A stretch of DNA of 64,000 nucleotides from Pseudomonas migulae NBRC 103157 (GCF_002091715.1 NZ_BDAG01000010.1:1-64000), one strand, 5' to 3'. Positions 22,931 through 33,253 are shown, numbered from the stretch's first letter. Numbers and translations: made by a program. Notes: generated by a model not told the origin, from the sequence alone.

Positions 22931-23617
22931 ATGGGTCAGAAAGTACATCCCATTGGCATTCGCCTGGGAATCGTCAAGGAGCACACCTCCGTCTGGTACG
23001 CAGACGGTCGGACTTATGCGGACTATTTGTTCGCTGATCTGAAGGTGCGTGAGTATCTCCAAGACAAACTAAAAAGCGCGTCCGTAAGCCGTATCGATAT
23101 CCATCGTCCGGCCCAAACTGCACGTATCACCATCCACACCGCTCGTCCAGGTATCGTTATCGGGAAGAAAGGTGAAGATGTTGAGAAACTGCGTCAGGAC
23201 CTGACCAAGCAAATGGGTGTGCCTGTGCACATCAATATCGAAGAAATCCGCAAGCCGGAACTCGACGGTATGTTGGTTGCGCAGAGCGTAGCTCAGCAGC
23301 TGGAGCGTCGCGTAATGTTCCGTCGCGCTATGAAGCGCGCTGTACAGAACGCTATGCGCATTGGTGCCAAAGGCATCAAAATCCAAGTGAGCGGTCGTCT
23401 CGGCGGTGCTGAAATCGCACGTACTGAATGGTATCGCGAAGGTCGTGTGCCACTGCACACCCTGCGTGCCGACATCGACTATGCCAACTACGAAGCTCAC
23501 ACCACTTACGGTGTGATCGGTGTAAAGGTTTGGATCTTCAAAGGCGAAGTAATTGGTGGTCGCCAAGAAGAACTGAAACCACAAGCACCAGCGCCTCGTA
23601 AAAAAGCTGCTAAGTAA
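22931..23617 (+). CDS. rpsC: 30S ribosomal protein S3
   Basis: S3 guards the mRNA entry channel and helps unwind mRNA. The ATG at 22931 gives 228 residues ([14 protein letters not shown]). The KH domain contains [16 protein letters not shown] (about residues 76-91), and a basic tail [12 protein letters not shown] ends the protein. The longer frame from 22847 is inside rplV and is rejected. Confidence 0.97.
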
Positions 23618-23629
23618 GGGGTACGCCAA

Positions 23630-24043
23630 ATGTTGCAACCAAAGCGTACGAAGTTCCGCAAGCAGATGACTGGCCACAACCGTGGCTTGGCTCAGCGCGG
23701 TAGCAAAGTCAGCTTCGGCGAATATGCGCTGAAGTCTGTAGCTCGTGGTCGTCTCACCGCTCGTCAGATCGAATCAGCGCGTCGTGCACTGACCCGTCAC
23801 GTTAAGCGTGGCGGCAAGATCTGGATCCGTGTATTCCCGGACAAGCCTATTTCCAAGAAGCCACTCGAAGTTCGGATGGGTAAAGGTAAAGGTAGCGTGG
23901 AATACTGGGTTGCCCAGATTCAGCCAGGCAAAGTCCTGTATGAAATCGAGGGTGTTTCTGAAGAGCTGGCGCGTGAGGCATTTGCCCTGGCTGCTGCAAA
24001 GCTGCCGCTCGCCACTGCCTTCGTTAAACGGACGGTGATGTGA
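23630..24043 (+). CDS. rplP: 50S ribosomal protein L16
   Basis: L16 contacts A-site tRNA and is a late assembly protein. The 137 residues begin [19 protein letters not shown], and [20 protein letters not shown] contains the conserved arginine that is hydroxylated in enterobacteria. Its stop shares one base with the rpmC start (TGATG). Confidence 0.97.
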   Translation: MLQPKRTKFRKQMTGHNRGLAQRGSKVSFGEYALKSVARGRLTARQIESARRALTRHVKRGGKIWIRVFPDKPISKKPLEVRMGKGKGSVEYWVAQIQPGKVLYEIEGVSEELAREAFALAAAKLPLATAFVKRTVM

Positions 24044-24234
24044 TGAAAGCGAACGAACTTCGTGAAAAAGACGCGCCGCAGCTTAACGAGCAACTGCTCG
24101 GCCTGCTGCGCGACCAGTTCAATCTGCGCATGCAGAAAGCAACTGGCCAGTTGGGGCAGTCTCACCTGCTCCGGCAAGTTAAGCGTGACATCGCTCGCGT
24201 GAAGACTGTGCTCAAACAGCAGGCAGGTAAGTAA
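24043..24234 (+). CDS. rpmC: 50S ribosomal protein L29
   Basis: L29 lies next to L23 at the tunnel exit. The ATG at 24043 gives the normal 63 residues ([18 protein letters not shown]); an overlapping GTG one codon earlier would add one residue. [18 protein letters not shown] is the family signature. It is coupled to rplP by overlap and to rpsQ by a two-base gap. Confidence 0.96.
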   Translation: MKANELREKDAPQLNEQLLGLLRDQFNLRMQKATGQLGQSHLLRQVKRDIARVKTVLKQQAGK

Positions 24235-24236
24235 TC

Positions 24237-24503
24237 ATGGCTGAAGCCGAAAAAACCGTCCGTACGCTGACTGGCCGTGTTGTCAGCGACAAAATGGACA
24301 AGACCATCACCGTTCTGATCGAGCGTCGCGTTAAGCACCCGATCTACGGTAAATACGTTAAGCGTTCGACTAAGCTGCACGCGCACGACGAAACTAATCA
24401 GTGCCACATCGGCGACAAAGTCACTATTCGTGAAACTCGTCCTTTGGCCAAGACCAAGTCTTGGGCGCTGGTTGATGTTCTCGAACGCGCTGTGGAAGTC
24501 TAA
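24237..24503 (+). CDS. rpsQ: 30S ribosomal protein S17
   Basis: S17 is an OB-fold protein that stabilises 16S rRNA helices in the 30S body. The 88-residue protein contains [20 protein letters not shown] and [20 protein letters not shown], the family signature. It is between rpmC and rplN as expected. Confidence 0.97.
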   Translation: MAEAEKTVRTLTGRVVSDKMDKTITVLIERRVKHPIYGKYVKRSTKLHAHDETNQCHIGDKVTIRETRPLAKTKSWALVDVLERAVEV

Positions 24504-24526
24504 GGACTAGGGGTCGGAGAAATTAT

Positions 24527-24895
24527 ATGATTCAGACTCAATCCATGCTCGATGTGGCCGATAACAGCGGCGCTCGCCGCGTTATGTGCATCAAGGTGCT
24601 GGGTGGCTCCCATCGTCGTTACGCTGGTATCGGTGACATCATCAAAGTTACCGTGAAGGAAGCAATTCCTCGCGGTAAAGTGAAAAAAGGCCAAGTGATG
24701 ACTGCTGTTGTAGTCCGCACTCGTCACGGCGTTCGTCGTGCTGATGGCTCCATTATCCGCTTTGATGGCAACGCTGCTGTTCTTCTGAACAACAAGCAAG
24801 AGCCGATCGGCACCCGTATCTTTGGGCCAGTGACCCGTGAACTTCGTACTGAGAAGTTCATGAAGATCGTCTCGCTCGCCCCAGAAGTGCTGTAA
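24527..24895 (+). CDS. rplN: 50S ribosomal protein L14
   Basis: L14 forms an intersubunit bridge and is the binding site of RsfS. The 122-residue protein begins [20 protein letters not shown] and has the conserved [20 protein letters not shown]. In E. coli this gene opens the spc operon; here no hairpin or promoter was seen between rpsQ and rplN, so it appears to be read from the S10 promoter. Confidence 0.97.
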   Translation: MIQTQSMLDVADNSGARRVMCIKVLGGSHRRYAGIGDIIKVTVKEAIPRGKVKKGQVMTAVVVRTRHGVRRADGSIIRFDGNAAVLLNNKQEPIGTRIFGPVTRELRTEKFMKIVSLAPEVL

Positions 24896-24906
24896 GGAGA
24901 TCCGAC

Positions 24907-25221
24907 ATGCAAAAGATTCGTCGTGACGACGAGATCATCGTGATCGCCGGCAAAGACAAAGGTAAGCGCGGTAAGGTGCTTAAGGTTCTCGCTAATAACC
25001 GTCTGGTTATCGGTGGTCTGAACCTGGTCAAGCGTCATACCAAGCCTAACCCGATGTCGGGCGTACAAGGCGGTATCGTCGAGAAAGAAGCTCCACTGGA
25101 TGCTTCTAACGTAGCCATTTTCAACGGCGAAACCAACAAGGCTGATCGCGTTGGTTTCAAAGTAGAAGACGGCAAAAAAATTCGTGTCTTCAAGTCGACC
25201 CAAAAAGCGGTTGATGCTTGA
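24907..25221 (+). CDS. rplX: 50S ribosomal protein L24
   Basis: L24 is an assembly-initiating KOW-domain protein. The 104-residue sequence begins with [21 protein letters not shown], the KOW motif, and ends [10 protein letters not shown]. It is 11 bases after rplN and 22 before rplE. Confidence 0.97.
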   Translation: MQKIRRDDEIIVIAGKDKGKRGKVLKVLANNRLVIGGLNLVKRHTKPNPMSGVQGGIVEKEAPLDASNVAIFNGETNKADRVGFKVEDGKKIRVFKSTQKAVDA

Positions 25222-25243
25222 ACACTGCTAGGTAGATGAGACC

Positions 25244-25783
25244 ATGGCACGACTAAAAGAGATTTACTGGAAAGAAATCGCACCGAAGCTTAAGGAAGAA
25301 CTTAAGCTTTCGAACGTGATGGAAGTTCCACGCGTTACCAAAATCACCCTGAACATGGGTCTGGGCGAAGCGGTCGGTGACAAAAAAGTCATCGAGCACG
25401 CAGTTGCTGACCTGGAAAAGATCACCGGCCAGAAAGTCGTTGTGACTTACGCTCGGAAATCCATCGCTGGCTTTAAAGTCCGTGAAGGTTGGCCGATCGG
25501 CGTCAAAGTGACCCTGCGCCGTGAGCGTATGTACGAGTTCCTGGATCGTCTGCTGTCGATCTCCCTGCCTCGGGTTCGCGACTTCCGCGGCCTGAATGCC
25601 AAGTCCTTCGATGGTCGTGGTAACTACAGCATGGGCGTTAAAGAGCAGATCATCTTCCCGGAAATCGACTACGACAAGATCGATGCTCTCCGCGGTCTGG
25701 ACATTACCCTGACCACCACTGCCAAGAACGATGATGAAGGTCGCGCCCTGTTGCGTGCTTTCAAATTCCCGTTCCGCAACTGA
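25244..25783 (+). CDS. rplE: 50S ribosomal protein L5
   Basis: L5 binds 5S rRNA and contacts P-site tRNA. The 179-residue protein contains [19 protein letters not shown] and the C-terminal signature [17 protein letters not shown]. It precedes rpsN by 13 bases. Confidence 0.97.
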   Translation: MARLKEIYWKEIAPKLKEELKLSNVMEVPRVTKITLNMGLGEAVGDKKVIEHAVADLEKITGQKVVVTYARKSIAGFKVREGWPIGVKVTLRRERMYEFLDRLLSISLPRVRDFRGLNAKSFDGRGNYSMGVKEQIIFPEIDYDKIDALRGLDITLTTTAKNDDEGRALLRAFKFPFRN

Positions 25784-25796
25784 TTGGAGTAGGAAA

Positions 25797-26102
25797 ATGG
25801 CCAAGATGAGCATGAAAAACCGCGAGCTGAAGCGTCAGCTCACGGTTGCCAAGTACGCCAAAAAGCGTGCAGCACTGAAAGCTATCATCGTTGATCTGAA
25901 CGCAAGTCCAGAAGCGCGTTGGGAAGCTACAGTAGCTCTGCAGAAGCAGCCACGTGACGCAAGCGCTTCGCGCATGCGTAACCGCTGCCGCCTGACCGGT
26001 CGTCCACACGGCGTTTACCGCAAGTTCGGCCTTGGCCGTAACAAACTGCGTGAAGCTGCAATGCGTGGTGACGTACCTGGTCTGGTTAAAGCCAGCTGGT
26101 AA
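25797..26102 (+). CDS. rpsN: 30S ribosomal protein S14 (zinc-free type)
   Basis: S14 is in the 30S head next to S3 and S10. The ATG at 25797 gives 101 residues ([14 protein letters not shown]). The C-terminal segment [20 protein letters not shown] lacks the CxxC pair of the zinc-binding form, so this is the long zinc-free type. Unlike E. coli, a perfect hairpin and a promoter separate it from rpsH. Confidence 0.97.
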   Translation: MAKMSMKNRELKRQLTVAKYAKKRAALKAIIVDLNASPEARWEATVALQKQPRDASASRMRNRCRLTGRPHGVYRKFGLGRNKLREAAMRGDVPGLVKASW

Positions 26103-26163
26103 GCACTATCAAAGTCTCGGTGTTCGGGGTCGCAAGATCCTGACCGCCGGTGACCTTGAACTT

Positions 26164-26191
26164 GAATCAAGCCCCTTTTGGGGCTTGATTC
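26164..26191 (+). terminator. Perfect hairpin after rpsN
   Basis: GAATCAAGCCCC (26164-26175) pairs over 12 bp with GGGGCTTGATTC (26180-26191) around TTTT. Only a weak T-rich tract (ATTTGTG) follows, so termination may be partial. The right arm contains the -35 box of the next promoter. Confidence 0.75.
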
Positions 26192-26213
26192 ATTTGTGGG
26201 GTGTGTCTAGAAT
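26185..26213 (+). promoter_or_regulatory. Predicted promoter of the rpsH to rpmJ unit
   Basis: TTGATT (26185-26190), 17 bp, TAGAAT (26208-26213). The -35 box lies inside the right arm of the hairpin that ends the previous unit. A leader of about 94 bases precedes rpsH. The promoter implies that rpsH-rplF-rplR-rpsE-rpmD-rplO-secY-rpmJ can be started independently. Confidence 0.72.
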
Positions 26214-26312
26214 ACCCGGCTCGCCTGAGCCCGTGCTTTTTTCGCGCGGATGTACTCGGCGACACGTAGTAGCCGCAAGGCTAATTTTTTGTGTATTAGG
26301 AGCGTCTAGCCC

Positions 26313-26705
26313 ATGAGTATGCAGGACCCGTTAGCGGACATGCTAACTCGAATCCGTAATGCCCAGATGGCTGAAAAGTCCGTCGTAAGCATGCCATCTT
26401 CTACTTTGAAGGTAGCTGTTGCCAAAGTCCTGAAGGACGAAGGTTACATTGCGGGTTATCAGATCAGCAGCGAAATCAAGCCACTGCTGTCCATCGAGCT
26501 GAAGTACTTCGAAGGCCGTCCGGTCATCGAGGAAGTGAAGCGCGTTAGCCGTCCAGGCCTGCGTCAGTACAAGTCCGTCGATGATCTGCCAAAAGTTCGT
26601 GGCGGTCTCGGTGTGTCTATCGTCTCCACCAACAAAGGTGTGATGACGGATCGTGCTGCGCGCGCTGCCGGTGTCGGCGGCGAAGTTCTTTGCACTGTGT
26701 TCTAA
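26313..26705 (+). CDS. rpsH: 30S ribosomal protein S8
   Basis: S8 organises the 16S central domain and in enterobacteria represses the spc operon. The 130-residue protein begins [18 protein letters not shown] and ends with the signature [20 protein letters not shown]. It opens a sub-operon with its own promoter; the 210-base leader could hold an S8 target, but none was recognised. Confidence 0.97.
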   Translation: MSMQDPLADMLTRIRNAQMAEKSVVSMPSSTLKVAVAKVLKDEGYIAGYQISSEIKPLLSIELKYFEGRPVIEEVKRVSRPGLRQYKSVDDLPKVRGGLGVSIVSTNKGVMTDRAARAAGVGGEVLCTVF

Positions 26706-26717
26706 GGGGGGATAAGC

Positions 26718-27251
26718 ATGTCACGCGTCGCTAAGAACCCCGTTAAGCTGCCAGCTGGTGTCGAAGTCAAATTCGCAGGCCAACAGCTTTCGGTGAAGGG
26801 TGCCAAGGGCACTCTCGAACTGAACATCCATTCGTCCGTTGAGATCGTTGAAGAAGCTGGTGAGCTGCGTTTCGCTGCTCGCAATGGCGATCAACAAACT
26901 CGCGCAATGGCTGGTACCACTCGTGCGTTGGTAAACAACATGGTCCAAGGCGTAAGCCAAGGCTTCGAGCGCAAGCTCCAGCTGGTCGGTGTTGGTTACA
27001 AAGCGCAAGCAAAAGGCACAGTGCTGAACCTGGCTCTTGGCTTCTCGCACCCAGTGGATTATGAACTGCCGGAAGGCATCACCGCTGAGACTCCTAGCCA
27101 GACCGATATCCTGATCAAGGGCATCGATAAGCAGCTGGTAGGTCAAGTGGCCGCCGAGATCCGCGACTTCCGTCCACCAGAGCCGTACAAAGGCAAAGGT
27201 GTGCGCTACGCGGACGAAGTCGTCCGTCGTAAAGAAGCCAAGAAGAAGTAG
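26718..27251 (+). CDS. rplF: 50S ribosomal protein L6
   Basis: L6 lies near the sarcin-ricin loop and the factor-binding site. The 177-residue protein has two similar domains, and the C-terminal one has the signature [20 protein letters not shown]. It is 12 bases after rpsH. Confidence 0.97.
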   Translation: MSRVAKNPVKLPAGVEVKFAGQQLSVKGAKGTLELNIHSSVEIVEEAGELRFAARNGDQQTRAMAGTTRALVNNMVQGVSQGFERKLQLVGVGYKAQAKGTVLNLALGFSHPVDYELPEGITAETPSQTDILIKGIDKQLVGQVAAEIRDFRPPEPYKGKGVRYADEVVRRKEAKKK

Positions 27252-27261
27252 GGCATAGCAA

Positions 27262-27612
27262 ATGACCGACAAAAAAGTTACTCGACTGCGTCGCGCTCGC
27301 AAAGCACGCCTGAAAATGCACGAACTCGAAGTCGTGCGTCTCTGCGTGTTCCGCTCGTCGCAGCACATCTACGCCCAGGTCATTTCGGCCGACGGCAACA
27401 AAGTCCTGGCATCTGCCTCGACTTTGGATAAAGAACTGCGTGATGGCGCCACTGGCAACATCGACGCGGCCACTAAGGTTGGCCAGCTGGTCGCTACGCG
27501 TGCTAAAGCCGCTGGCGTCTCGCAGGTGGCTTTCGACCGCTCTGGCTTCAAGTACCACGGCCGCGTCAAGGCGCTGGCTGATGCTGCTCGTGAAGCTGGG
27601 CTGGAGTTCTAA
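27262..27612 (+). CDS. rplR: 50S ribosomal protein L18
   Basis: L18 binds 5S rRNA together with L5 and L25. The 116-residue sequence starts with a basic tail ([18 protein letters not shown]) and ends [23 protein letters not shown], the family signature. rpsE begins three bases later. Confidence 0.97.
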   Translation: MTDKKVTRLRRARKARLKMHELEVVRLCVFRSSQHIYAQVISADGNKVLASASTLDKELRDGATGNIDAATKVGQLVATRAKAAGVSQVAFDRSGFKYHGRVKALADAAREAGLEF

Positions 27613-27615
27613 GTT

Positions 27616-28116
27616 ATGTCAAATAACGACCAAAAGCGCGACGAAGGCTACATCGAGAAGCTGGTTCAAGTTAACCGCGTAGCCAAAACCGTTAAAGGCG
27701 GCCGTATCTTCACTTTCACCGCGTTGACCGTGGTTGGTGATGGTAAAGGGCGCGTTGGCTTCGGCCGTGGCAAGTCGCGTGAAGTGCCTGCTGCGATCCA
27801 GAAGGCAATGGAAGCTGCTCGCCGCAACATGATCCAAGTTGATCTGAACGGCACCACTCTGCAGTACGCAATGAAGTCCGCCCATGGCGCTTCGAAGGTG
27901 TACATGCAGCCTGCTTCTGAAGGTACCGGTATCATCGCTGGCGGCGCTATGCGTGCCGTTCTCGAAGTTGCTGGCGTTCAGAACGTTCTGGCCAAGTGCT
28001 ACGGCTCGACTAACCCGGTAAACGTGGTTCACGCCACTTTTAAAGGTTTGAAGGCTATGCAGTCTCCTGAATCCATTGCCGCCAAGCGTGGCAAAAGCGT
28101 CAAGGAGATCTTCTGA
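27616..28116 (+). CDS. rpsE: 30S ribosomal protein S5
   Basis: S5 acts at the mRNA channel and in decoding accuracy; changes in its loop give spectinomycin resistance. The 166-residue protein has [20 protein letters not shown], with the spectinomycin loop unchanged, and [20 protein letters not shown]. Two bases separate it from rpmD. Confidence 0.97.
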   Translation: MSNNDQKRDEGYIEKLVQVNRVAKTVKGGRIFTFTALTVVGDGKGRVGFGRGKSREVPAAIQKAMEAARRNMIQVDLNGTTLQYAMKSAHGASKVYMQPASEGTGIIAGGAMRAVLEVAGVQNVLAKCYGSTNPVNVVHATFKGLKAMQSPESIAAKRGKSVKEIF

Positions 28117-28118
28117 TC

Positions 28119-28295
28119 ATGGCTACCGTTAAAGTTACGCTGATCAAAAGCATGACCGGCCGCATCCCTAACCACAAACTGTGCGTTAAGGGTCTGGGTC
28201 TGCGTCGCATCGGTCACACTGTAGAAGTACTTGATACTCCCGAGAATCGCGGGATGATCAACAAGGCTTACTACATGCTGCGTGTCGAGGGTTAA
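28119..28295 (+). CDS. rpmD: 50S ribosomal protein L30
   Basis: This short gene encodes 58 residues beginning [20 protein letters not shown] and containing [20 protein letters not shown], the L30 signature. L30 is a small peripheral 50S protein near L5 and 5S rRNA. It is two bases after rpsE and three before rplO, and its position between S5 and L15 is the universal order. Confidence 0.96.
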   Translation: MATVKVTLIKSMTGRIPNHKLCVKGLGLRRIGHTVEVLDTPENRGMINKAYYMLRVEG

Positions 28296-28298
28296 TCG

Positions 28299-28736
28299 AT
28301 GAAACTCAATGATCTGAGTCCAGCGCCGGGTTCCCGTCGCGAAAAGCATCGTCCGGGCCGTGGTATCGGTAGTGGTTTGGGTAAGACCGGTGGCCGTGGC
28401 CACAAAGGTCAGTCCTCCCGCTCCGGTGGCACCATTGCTCCAGGCTTTGAAGGCGGTCAACAGCCGCTGCATCGTCGCCTGCCAAAGTTCGGTTTCGTTT
28501 CCCTGAAAGCCATGGATCGCGCAGAAGTGCGTCTGTCCGAGCTGGCTAAAGTGGAAGGCGACATCGTCACTGTGCAGTCCTTGAAAGATGCCAACGTGAT
28601 CAACGTCAACGTACAGCGTGTGAAAATCATGCTGTCCGGCGAAGTGACTCGCGCTGTTACCATCGGAAAGGGAATCGGCGCCACCAAAGGTGCGCGTGCG
28701 GCTATCGAAGCAGCTGGCGGCAAGTTCGAGGAATAA
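28299..28736 (+). CDS. rplO: 50S ribosomal protein L15
   Basis: L15 is a late-assembling protein with a long glycine-rich N-terminal arm ([20 protein letters not shown]). The 145-residue protein ends [16 protein letters not shown] (here [15 protein letters not shown]). Its stop TAA is directly followed by the secY ATG, with no gap. Confidence 0.97.
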   Translation: MKLNDLSPAPGSRREKHRPGRGIGSGLGKTGGRGHKGQSSRSGGTIAPGFEGGQQPLHRRLPKFGFVSLKAMDRAEVRLSELAKVEGDIVTVQSLKDANVINVNVQRVKIMLSGEVTRAVTIGKGIGATKGARAAIEAAGGKFEE

Positions 28737-30065
28737 ATGGCTAAGCAAGGTGCTCTCTCTGCGCTCGGCAAAGGCGGTATGTCTGAACTCTGGGCTCGTC
28801 TGCGTTTTCTGTTCCTGGCGATTATCGTCTACCGAATAGGCGCACACATCCCGGTTCCAGGTATCAACCCGGACCGACTCGCGGACCTGTTTCGACAGAA
28901 TGAGGGGACCATTCTTAGCTTGTTCAACATGTTTTCCGGCGGCGCGCTGGAGCGGATGAGTATCTTTGCACTGGGGATCATGCCGTACATCTCGGCATCG
29001 ATCATCATGCAACTGATGACCGCCGTCAGCCCGCAGCTGGAGCAGTTGAAGAAGGAAGGTGAAGCTGGCCGTCGCAAGATCAGCCAGTACACCCGCTACG
29101 GCACTGTCGTCCTCGCTCTTGTTCAGGCAATTGGCATGTCCATTGGTCTGGCAGGGCAGGGCGTTGCGTTCACTGGTGACTTTGGCTTCCATTTCGTCGC
29201 GGTATCCACTTTTGTGGCTGGTGCGATGTTCATGATGTGGCTGGGTGAGCAGATTACTGAGCGTGGTGTTGGCAACGGTATCTCGATGTTGATTTTTTCG
29301 GGTATCGTCGCCGGTCTTCCGAGAGCGATCGGGCAGTCTTTCGAGTCTGCACGTCAGGGTGATATCAACATCTTCGCCCTGGTTGCCATCGGTTTGCTGG
29401 CAGTAGCGATTATCGGTTTCGTGGTGTTCATTGAGCGTGGTCAGCGTCGTATTGCTGTTCACTACGCCAAGCGTCAGCAAGGCCGTAAGGTCTTCGCTGC
29501 GCAGACCAGCCACTTGCCGCTGAAGGTGAACATGGCCGGTGTTATTCCGGCCATTTTCGCGAGCAGCATTTTGCTGTTCCCGGCTTCGTTGGGTGCCTGG
29601 TTCGGCCAGTCTGAAGGTATGGGCTGGTTGCAGGACATCTCGCAGTCGATCGCTCCTGGTCAGCCGTTGAATATTCTGCTGTTTAGTGCAGGGATTATTT
29701 TCTTCTGCTTCTTCTATACGGCGTTGATGTTCAATCCGAAAGACGTAGCGGAAAACCTGAAGAAGTCCGGTGCCTTTATTCCGGGTATCCGTCCAGGTGA
29801 GCAGTCTGCGCGCTACATTGATGGCGTTCTGACTCGCTTGACCATGTTCGGTGCTCTTTACATGACGGCCGTGTGTCTGCTTCCCCAGTTTCTGGTGGTT
29901 GCGGCAAACGTACCGTTCTACCTTGGCGGGACCTCGTTGCTGATCGTCGTCGTGGTTGTGATGGACTTCATGTCCCAAGTACAATCGCACCTCGTTTCGC
30001 ACCAGTACGAATCCCTGATGAAGAAAGCCAACCTGAAGGGTTACGGCAGCGGCATGTTGCGCTGA
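28737..30065 (+). CDS. secY: Preprotein translocase channel subunit SecY
   Basis: SecY is the protein-conducting channel of the inner membrane and works with SecE (gene at 2951) and SecG. The 442-residue protein has ten predicted membrane helices. [20 protein letters not shown] follows helix 1, and [20 protein letters not shown] and the cytoplasmic loop [15 protein letters not shown] are conserved. It starts at the base after the rplO stop. rpmJ follows after 27 bases. Confidence 0.97.
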   Translation: MAKQGALSALGKGGMSELWARLRFLFLAIIVYRIGAHIPVPGINPDRLADLFRQNEGTILSLFNMFSGGALERMSIFALGIMPYISASIIMQLMTAVSPQLEQLKKEGEAGRRKISQYTRYGTVVLALVQAIGMSIGLAGQGVAFTGDFGFHFVAVSTFVAGAMFMMWLGEQITERGVGNGISMLIFSGIVAGLPRAIGQSFESARQGDINIFALVAIGLLAVAIIGFVVFIERGQRRIAVHYAKRQQGRKVFAAQTSHLPLKVNMAGVIPAIFASSILLFPASLGAWFGQSEGMGWLQDISQSIAPGQPLNILLFSAGIIFFCFFYTALMFNPKDVAENLKKSGAFIPGIRPGEQSARYIDGVLTRLTMFGALYMTAVCLLPQFLVVAANVPFYLGGTSLLIVVVVVMDFMSQVQSHLVSHQYESLMKKANLKGYGSGMLR

Positions 30066-30092
30066 GTACCCATAAGGTTCGAGGAGTTGGTG

Positions 30093-30209
30093 ATGAAAGT
30101 TCGTGCATCGGTGAAAAAGCTGTGCCGTAACTGCAAGATTATTCGCCGCGAAGGTGTTGTTCGAGTAATTTGCAGCGCGGAACCGCGTCACAAACAGCGC
30201 CAAGGCTGA
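30093..30209 (+). CDS. rpmJ: 50S ribosomal protein L36 (zinc-binding type)
   Basis: The gene encodes 38 residues starting [19 protein letters not shown]. The zinc ligands C11, C14, C27 and H33 are all present, so this is the zinc-binding form; a zinc-free paralogue often exists elsewhere in pseudomonads. A GAGGAG ribosome binding site precedes the ATG. A hairpin follows and closes the unit. Confidence 0.96.
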
Positions 30210-30227
30210 GTGTGATTGTGCTTCAAG

Positions 30228-30251
30228 CCCGGTAGCTAGTGCGCTACCGGG
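30228..30251 (+). terminator. Hairpin after rpmJ
   Basis: CCCGGTAGC (30228-30236) pairs with GCTACCGGG (30243-30251). The following bases TTGATTATTTGTTATT are T-rich but broken, so termination is likely but perhaps incomplete. Confidence 0.7.
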
Positions 30252-30280
30252 TTGATTATTTGTTATTACAGCGATATTAT
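30252..30280 (+). promoter_or_regulatory. Predicted promoter of the alpha operon (rpsM to rplQ)
   Basis: TTGATT (30252-30257), 17 bp, TATTAT (30275-30280). The -35 box starts at the base after the rpmJ hairpin. The leader to rpsM is about 53 bases. Confidence 0.7.
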
Positions 30281-30339
30281 CTCGCGCCCTATTTCTTGGC
30301 TTCCGGGGCGTAGGTAGCTGTCAATTGGAGTCCCACTGA

Positions 30340-30696
30340 ATGGCCCGTATTGCAGGCGTTAACATTCCAGATAACAAGCATACTGTTATCTCGCTGACCT
30401 ACATCTATGGTGTTGGTCGCACTACTGCACAGAAGATCTGTGCAGTGACTGGGGTAAACCCAGCCGCAAAGATCAAGGATCTGAGCGACGAGCAGATTGA
30501 ACAGCTGCGTGGCGAAGTGGCGAAGTTCACCACTGAAGGTGACCTGCGTCGCGAAATCAACATGAAAATCAAGCGTTTGATGGACCTCGGTTGCTATCGC
30601 GGTCTGCGTCATCGTCGTGGTCTTCCAGTGCGCGGTCAGCGTACCAAGACTAACGCGCGTACCCGTAAAGGTCCGCGTAAGCCGATCCGCAAGTAA
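30340..30696 (+). CDS. rpsM: 30S ribosomal protein S13
   Basis: S13 bridges the subunits and contacts P-site tRNA. The 118-residue protein begins [20 protein letters not shown] and ends with the basic tail [20 protein letters not shown]. It opens the alpha operon; in enterobacteria S4 represses at this leader. Confidence 0.97.
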   Translation: MARIAGVNIPDNKHTVISLTYIYGVGRTTAQKICAVTGVNPAAKIKDLSDEQIEQLRGEVAKFTTEGDLRREINMKIKRLMDLGCYRGLRHRRGLPVRGQRTKTNARTRKGPRKPIRK

Positions 30697-30726
30697 TCGC
30701 CCCAGCGAATCGACAGGAAATTAATC

Positions 30727-31116
30727 ATGGCTAAACCTGCTGCTCGTCCTCGTAAAAAAGTTAAAAAGACAGTGGTTGATGGCATCGCCCACATCCATGC
30801 TTCTTTTAACAACACAATCGTGACCATCACCGACCGTCAAGGCAACGCTCTTTCCTGGGCTACCTCCGGTGGTTCGGGTTTCCGCGGTTCCCGCAAGTCC
30901 ACCCCGTTTGCTGCTCAAGTAGCTGCTGAACGTGCTGGTCAAGCTGCGCTGGAATACGGTCTGAAAAACCTCGACGTTAACGTCAAAGGTCCAGGCCCAG
31001 GTCGTGAATCTGCAGTCCGCGCTTTGAACGGCTGTGGCTACAAGATCGCCAGCATCACCGACGTGACGCCAATCCCGCACAACGGGTGCCGTCCGCCGAA
31101 GAAGCGCCGCGTGTAA
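30727..31116 (+). CDS. rpsK: 30S ribosomal protein S11
   Basis: S11 lines the mRNA exit on the platform. The 129 residues contain [20 protein letters not shown] and the C-terminal signature [20 protein letters not shown]. It is 30 bases after rpsM and 18 before rpsD. Confidence 0.97.
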   Translation: MAKPAARPRKKVKKTVVDGIAHIHASFNNTIVTITDRQGNALSWATSGGSGFRGSRKSTPFAAQVAAERAGQAALEYGLKNLDVNVKGPGPGRESAVRALNGCGYKIASITDVTPIPHNGCRPPKKRRV

Positions 31117-31134
31117 TCCAGGAGATTGTAAAGA

Positions 31135-31755
31135 ATGGCTCGTTACATTGGTCCAAAATGCAAACTCGCTCGTCGCGAAGGCACCGATCTCTTTCTGAAG
31201 AGCGGCGTGCGCGCGATCGAATCGAAGTGCAACATTGAAGCAGCACCTGGTATCCACGGCCAACGCCGCGGTCGCCAGTCCGATTACGGCACCCAACTGC
31301 GTGAAAAGCAGAAGGTCCGTCGTATCTACGGCGTTCTCGAGCGTCAATTCAGCGGCTACTACAAAGAAGCTGCTGGCAAGAAAGGTGCAACTGGTGAAAA
31401 CCTGCTGCAACTGCTCGAATGCCGTCTGGACAACGTTGTATACCGTATGGGTTTTGGCTCTACTCGTGCCGAATCCCGTCAGCTGGTATCGCACAAATCC
31501 GTCAGCGTTAACGGTCAGACCGTAAACGTGCCGTCGTACCAGGTTCGTGCTGGTGACGTGGTCGCGATTCGCGAGAAAGCAAAGAACCAACTTCGCATTG
31601 TCCAAGCTCTCGATCTGTGTGCCCAACGTGGCCGCGTAGAATGGGTAGAAGTAGACACTGAGAAGAAGTCGGGCGTTTTCAAGAACGTTCCAGCTCGCAG
31701 TGATCTGTCCGCCGACATCAACGAAAGCCTGATTGTCGAGCTCTACTCCAAGTAA
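31135..31755 (+). CDS. rpsD: 30S ribosomal protein S4
   Basis: S4 nucleates 30S assembly, acts in accuracy, and in enterobacteria represses the alpha operon. The 206-residue protein begins [20 protein letters not shown] and has the S4 RNA-binding domain ([20 protein letters not shown], then [18 protein letters not shown]). rpoA follows after 22 bases. Confidence 0.97.
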   Translation: MARYIGPKCKLARREGTDLFLKSGVRAIESKCNIEAAPGIHGQRRGRQSDYGTQLREKQKVRRIYGVLERQFSGYYKEAAGKKGATGENLLQLLECRLDNVVYRMGFGSTRAESRQLVSHKSVSVNGQTVNVPSYQVRAGDVVAIREKAKNQLRIVQALDLCAQRGRVEWVEVDTEKKSGVFKNVPARSDLSADINESLIVELYSK

Positions 31756-31777
31756 GGGCTAGAAAATAGGTGCATCC

Positions 31778-32779
31778 ATGCAGATTTCGGTAAATGAGTT
31801 CCTGACACCCCGCCATATTGATGTGCAGGTTGTCAGTCCAACCCGCGCCAAGATCACTCTCGAGCCTCTCGAGCGTGGTTTCGGCCACACCCTGGGCAAC
31901 GCGCTGCGCCGCATCCTGTTGTCCTCAATGCCCGGCTGTGCAGTAGTCGAGGCCGAGATTGACGGTGTACTTCATGAGTACAGCGCCATCGAAGGCGTAC
32001 AGGAAGACGTAATTGAAATCCTGTTGAACCTTAAAGGTCTGGCTATCAAGCTGCACGGTCGTGACGAAGTTACGCTGACCTTGTCGAAGAAGGGTTCGGG
32101 GGTGGTTACCGCTGCCGATATTCAGCTGGATCATGATGTCGAGATCGTTAACCCCGATCACGTAATCGCTAACCTGGCGTCTAACGGCGCCCTGAACATG
32201 AAGCTCACCGTAGCTCGTGGTCGTGGTTATGAACCGGCAGACTCGCGTCAGAGCGATGAAGACGAAAGCCGCAGCATCGGTCGCTTGCAGCTTGACTCTT
32301 CGTTCAGCCCGGTTCGCCGCATCGCATACGTGGTGGAAAACGCCCGTGTCGAGCAGCGTACCAACCTGGACAAGCTGGTTATTGATCTGGAAACCAACGG
32401 TACCCTGGATCCTGAAGAGGCTATCCGTCGCGCTGCAACCATTCTGCAACAGCAGTTGGCTGCGTTCGTCGACCTCAAAGGTGACAGTGAGCCAGTGGTT
32501 GTCGAGCAGGAAGACGAGATCGATCCGATCCTGCTTCGCCCGGTTGACGATCTGGAACTGACTGTACGTTCGGCTAACTGCCTTAAGGCGGAAAACATCT
32601 ACTACATCGGTGACCTGATTCAGCGTACCGAAGTAGAGCTGTTGAAGACTCCGAACCTTGGCAAGAAATCCTTGACTGAAATCAAGGACGTTCTGGCCTC
32701 CCGCGGTCTGTCCCTCGGCATGCGCCTCGACAACTGGCCGCCTGCAAGTCTTAAGAAGGACGACAAGGCGACTGCCTGA
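31778..32779 (+). CDS. rpoA: DNA-directed RNA polymerase subunit alpha
   Basis: RpoA dimerises to scaffold RNA polymerase and its C-terminal domain binds UP elements and activators. The 333-residue protein has the N-terminal domain ([20 protein letters not shown] near residue 30), an acidic linker around 235-250, and the C-terminal domain with the helix-hairpin-helix [20 protein letters not shown]. It is co-transcribed with ribosomal protein genes and precedes rplQ by 42 bases. Confidence 0.98.
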   Translation: MQISVNEFLTPRHIDVQVVSPTRAKITLEPLERGFGHTLGNALRRILLSSMPGCAVVEAEIDGVLHEYSAIEGVQEDVIEILLNLKGLAIKLHGRDEVTLTLSKKGSGVVTAADIQLDHDVEIVNPDHVIANLASNGALNMKLTVARGRGYEPADSRQSDEDESRSIGRLQLDSSFSPVRRIAYVVENARVEQRTNLDKLVIDLETNGTLDPEEAIRRAATILQQQLAAFVDLKGDSEPVVVEQEDEIDPILLRPVDDLELTVRSANCLKAENIYYIGDLIQRTEVELLKTPNLGKKSLTEIKDVLASRGLSLGMRLDNWPPASLKKDDKATA

Positions 32780-32821
32780 TCGTCGTAATCACCGAACGTC
32801 GTGTTTGGTAAGGAATGAACC

Positions 32822-33208
32822 ATGCGTCATCGTAAAAGTGGTCGTCACCTGAGCCGCACTAGCTCGCACCGCAAGGCCATGTTTCAAAACATGGCAGTGT
32901 CGCTGTTCGAGCACGAGCTGATCAAAACTACACTGCCGAAAGCTAAAGAACTGCGTCGCGTTGCTGAGCCGCTGATCACTTTGGCCAAGACAGACAGCCT
33001 GGCTAACCGCCGTCTGGCTTTCGACCGTACTCGTTCGAAAGCTATCGTTGGTAAGCTCTTCAACGACCTGGGCAAGCGTTACGCTACCCGTGAGGGTGGC
33101 TACCTGCGCATCCTCAAGTGCGGTTTCCGCACTGGCGACAACGCGCCTATGGCGTACGTCGAGTTGGTTGATCGTGCTACCGGCGGTGAAGCTGTATCCG
33201 CTGAGTAA
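32822..33208 (+). CDS. rplQ: 50S ribosomal protein L17
   Basis: L17 lies near the tunnel exit. The 128-residue protein begins [20 protein letters not shown], the family signature. It is last in the alpha operon, and a strong terminator follows 17 bases after its stop, ending the ribosomal block. Confidence 0.97.
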   Translation: MRHRKSGRHLSRTSSHRKAMFQNMAVSLFEHELIKTTLPKAKELRRVAEPLITLAKTDSLANRRLAFDRTRSKAIVGKLFNDLGKRYATREGGYLRILKCGFRTGDNAPMAYVELVDRATGGEAVSAE

Positions 33209-33225
33209 GACGTCAGTCTGAAACG

Positions 33226-33253
33226 AAAAACCGGGCCTTGTGCCCGGTTTTTT
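33226..33253 (+). terminator. Terminator of the alpha operon
   Basis: CCGGGC (33231-33236) pairs with GCCCGG (33242-33247), extended by an A-run before and TTTTTT after, around a five-base loop. This is a classic intrinsic terminator and may serve both directions. Confidence 0.93.

Noticed and set aside
28029..30203. A 724-codon minus-strand frame across rplO-secY-rpmJ
   Set aside because: It spans several conserved plus-strand genes and a ribosomal gene boundary and shows no domain; it is a shadow.
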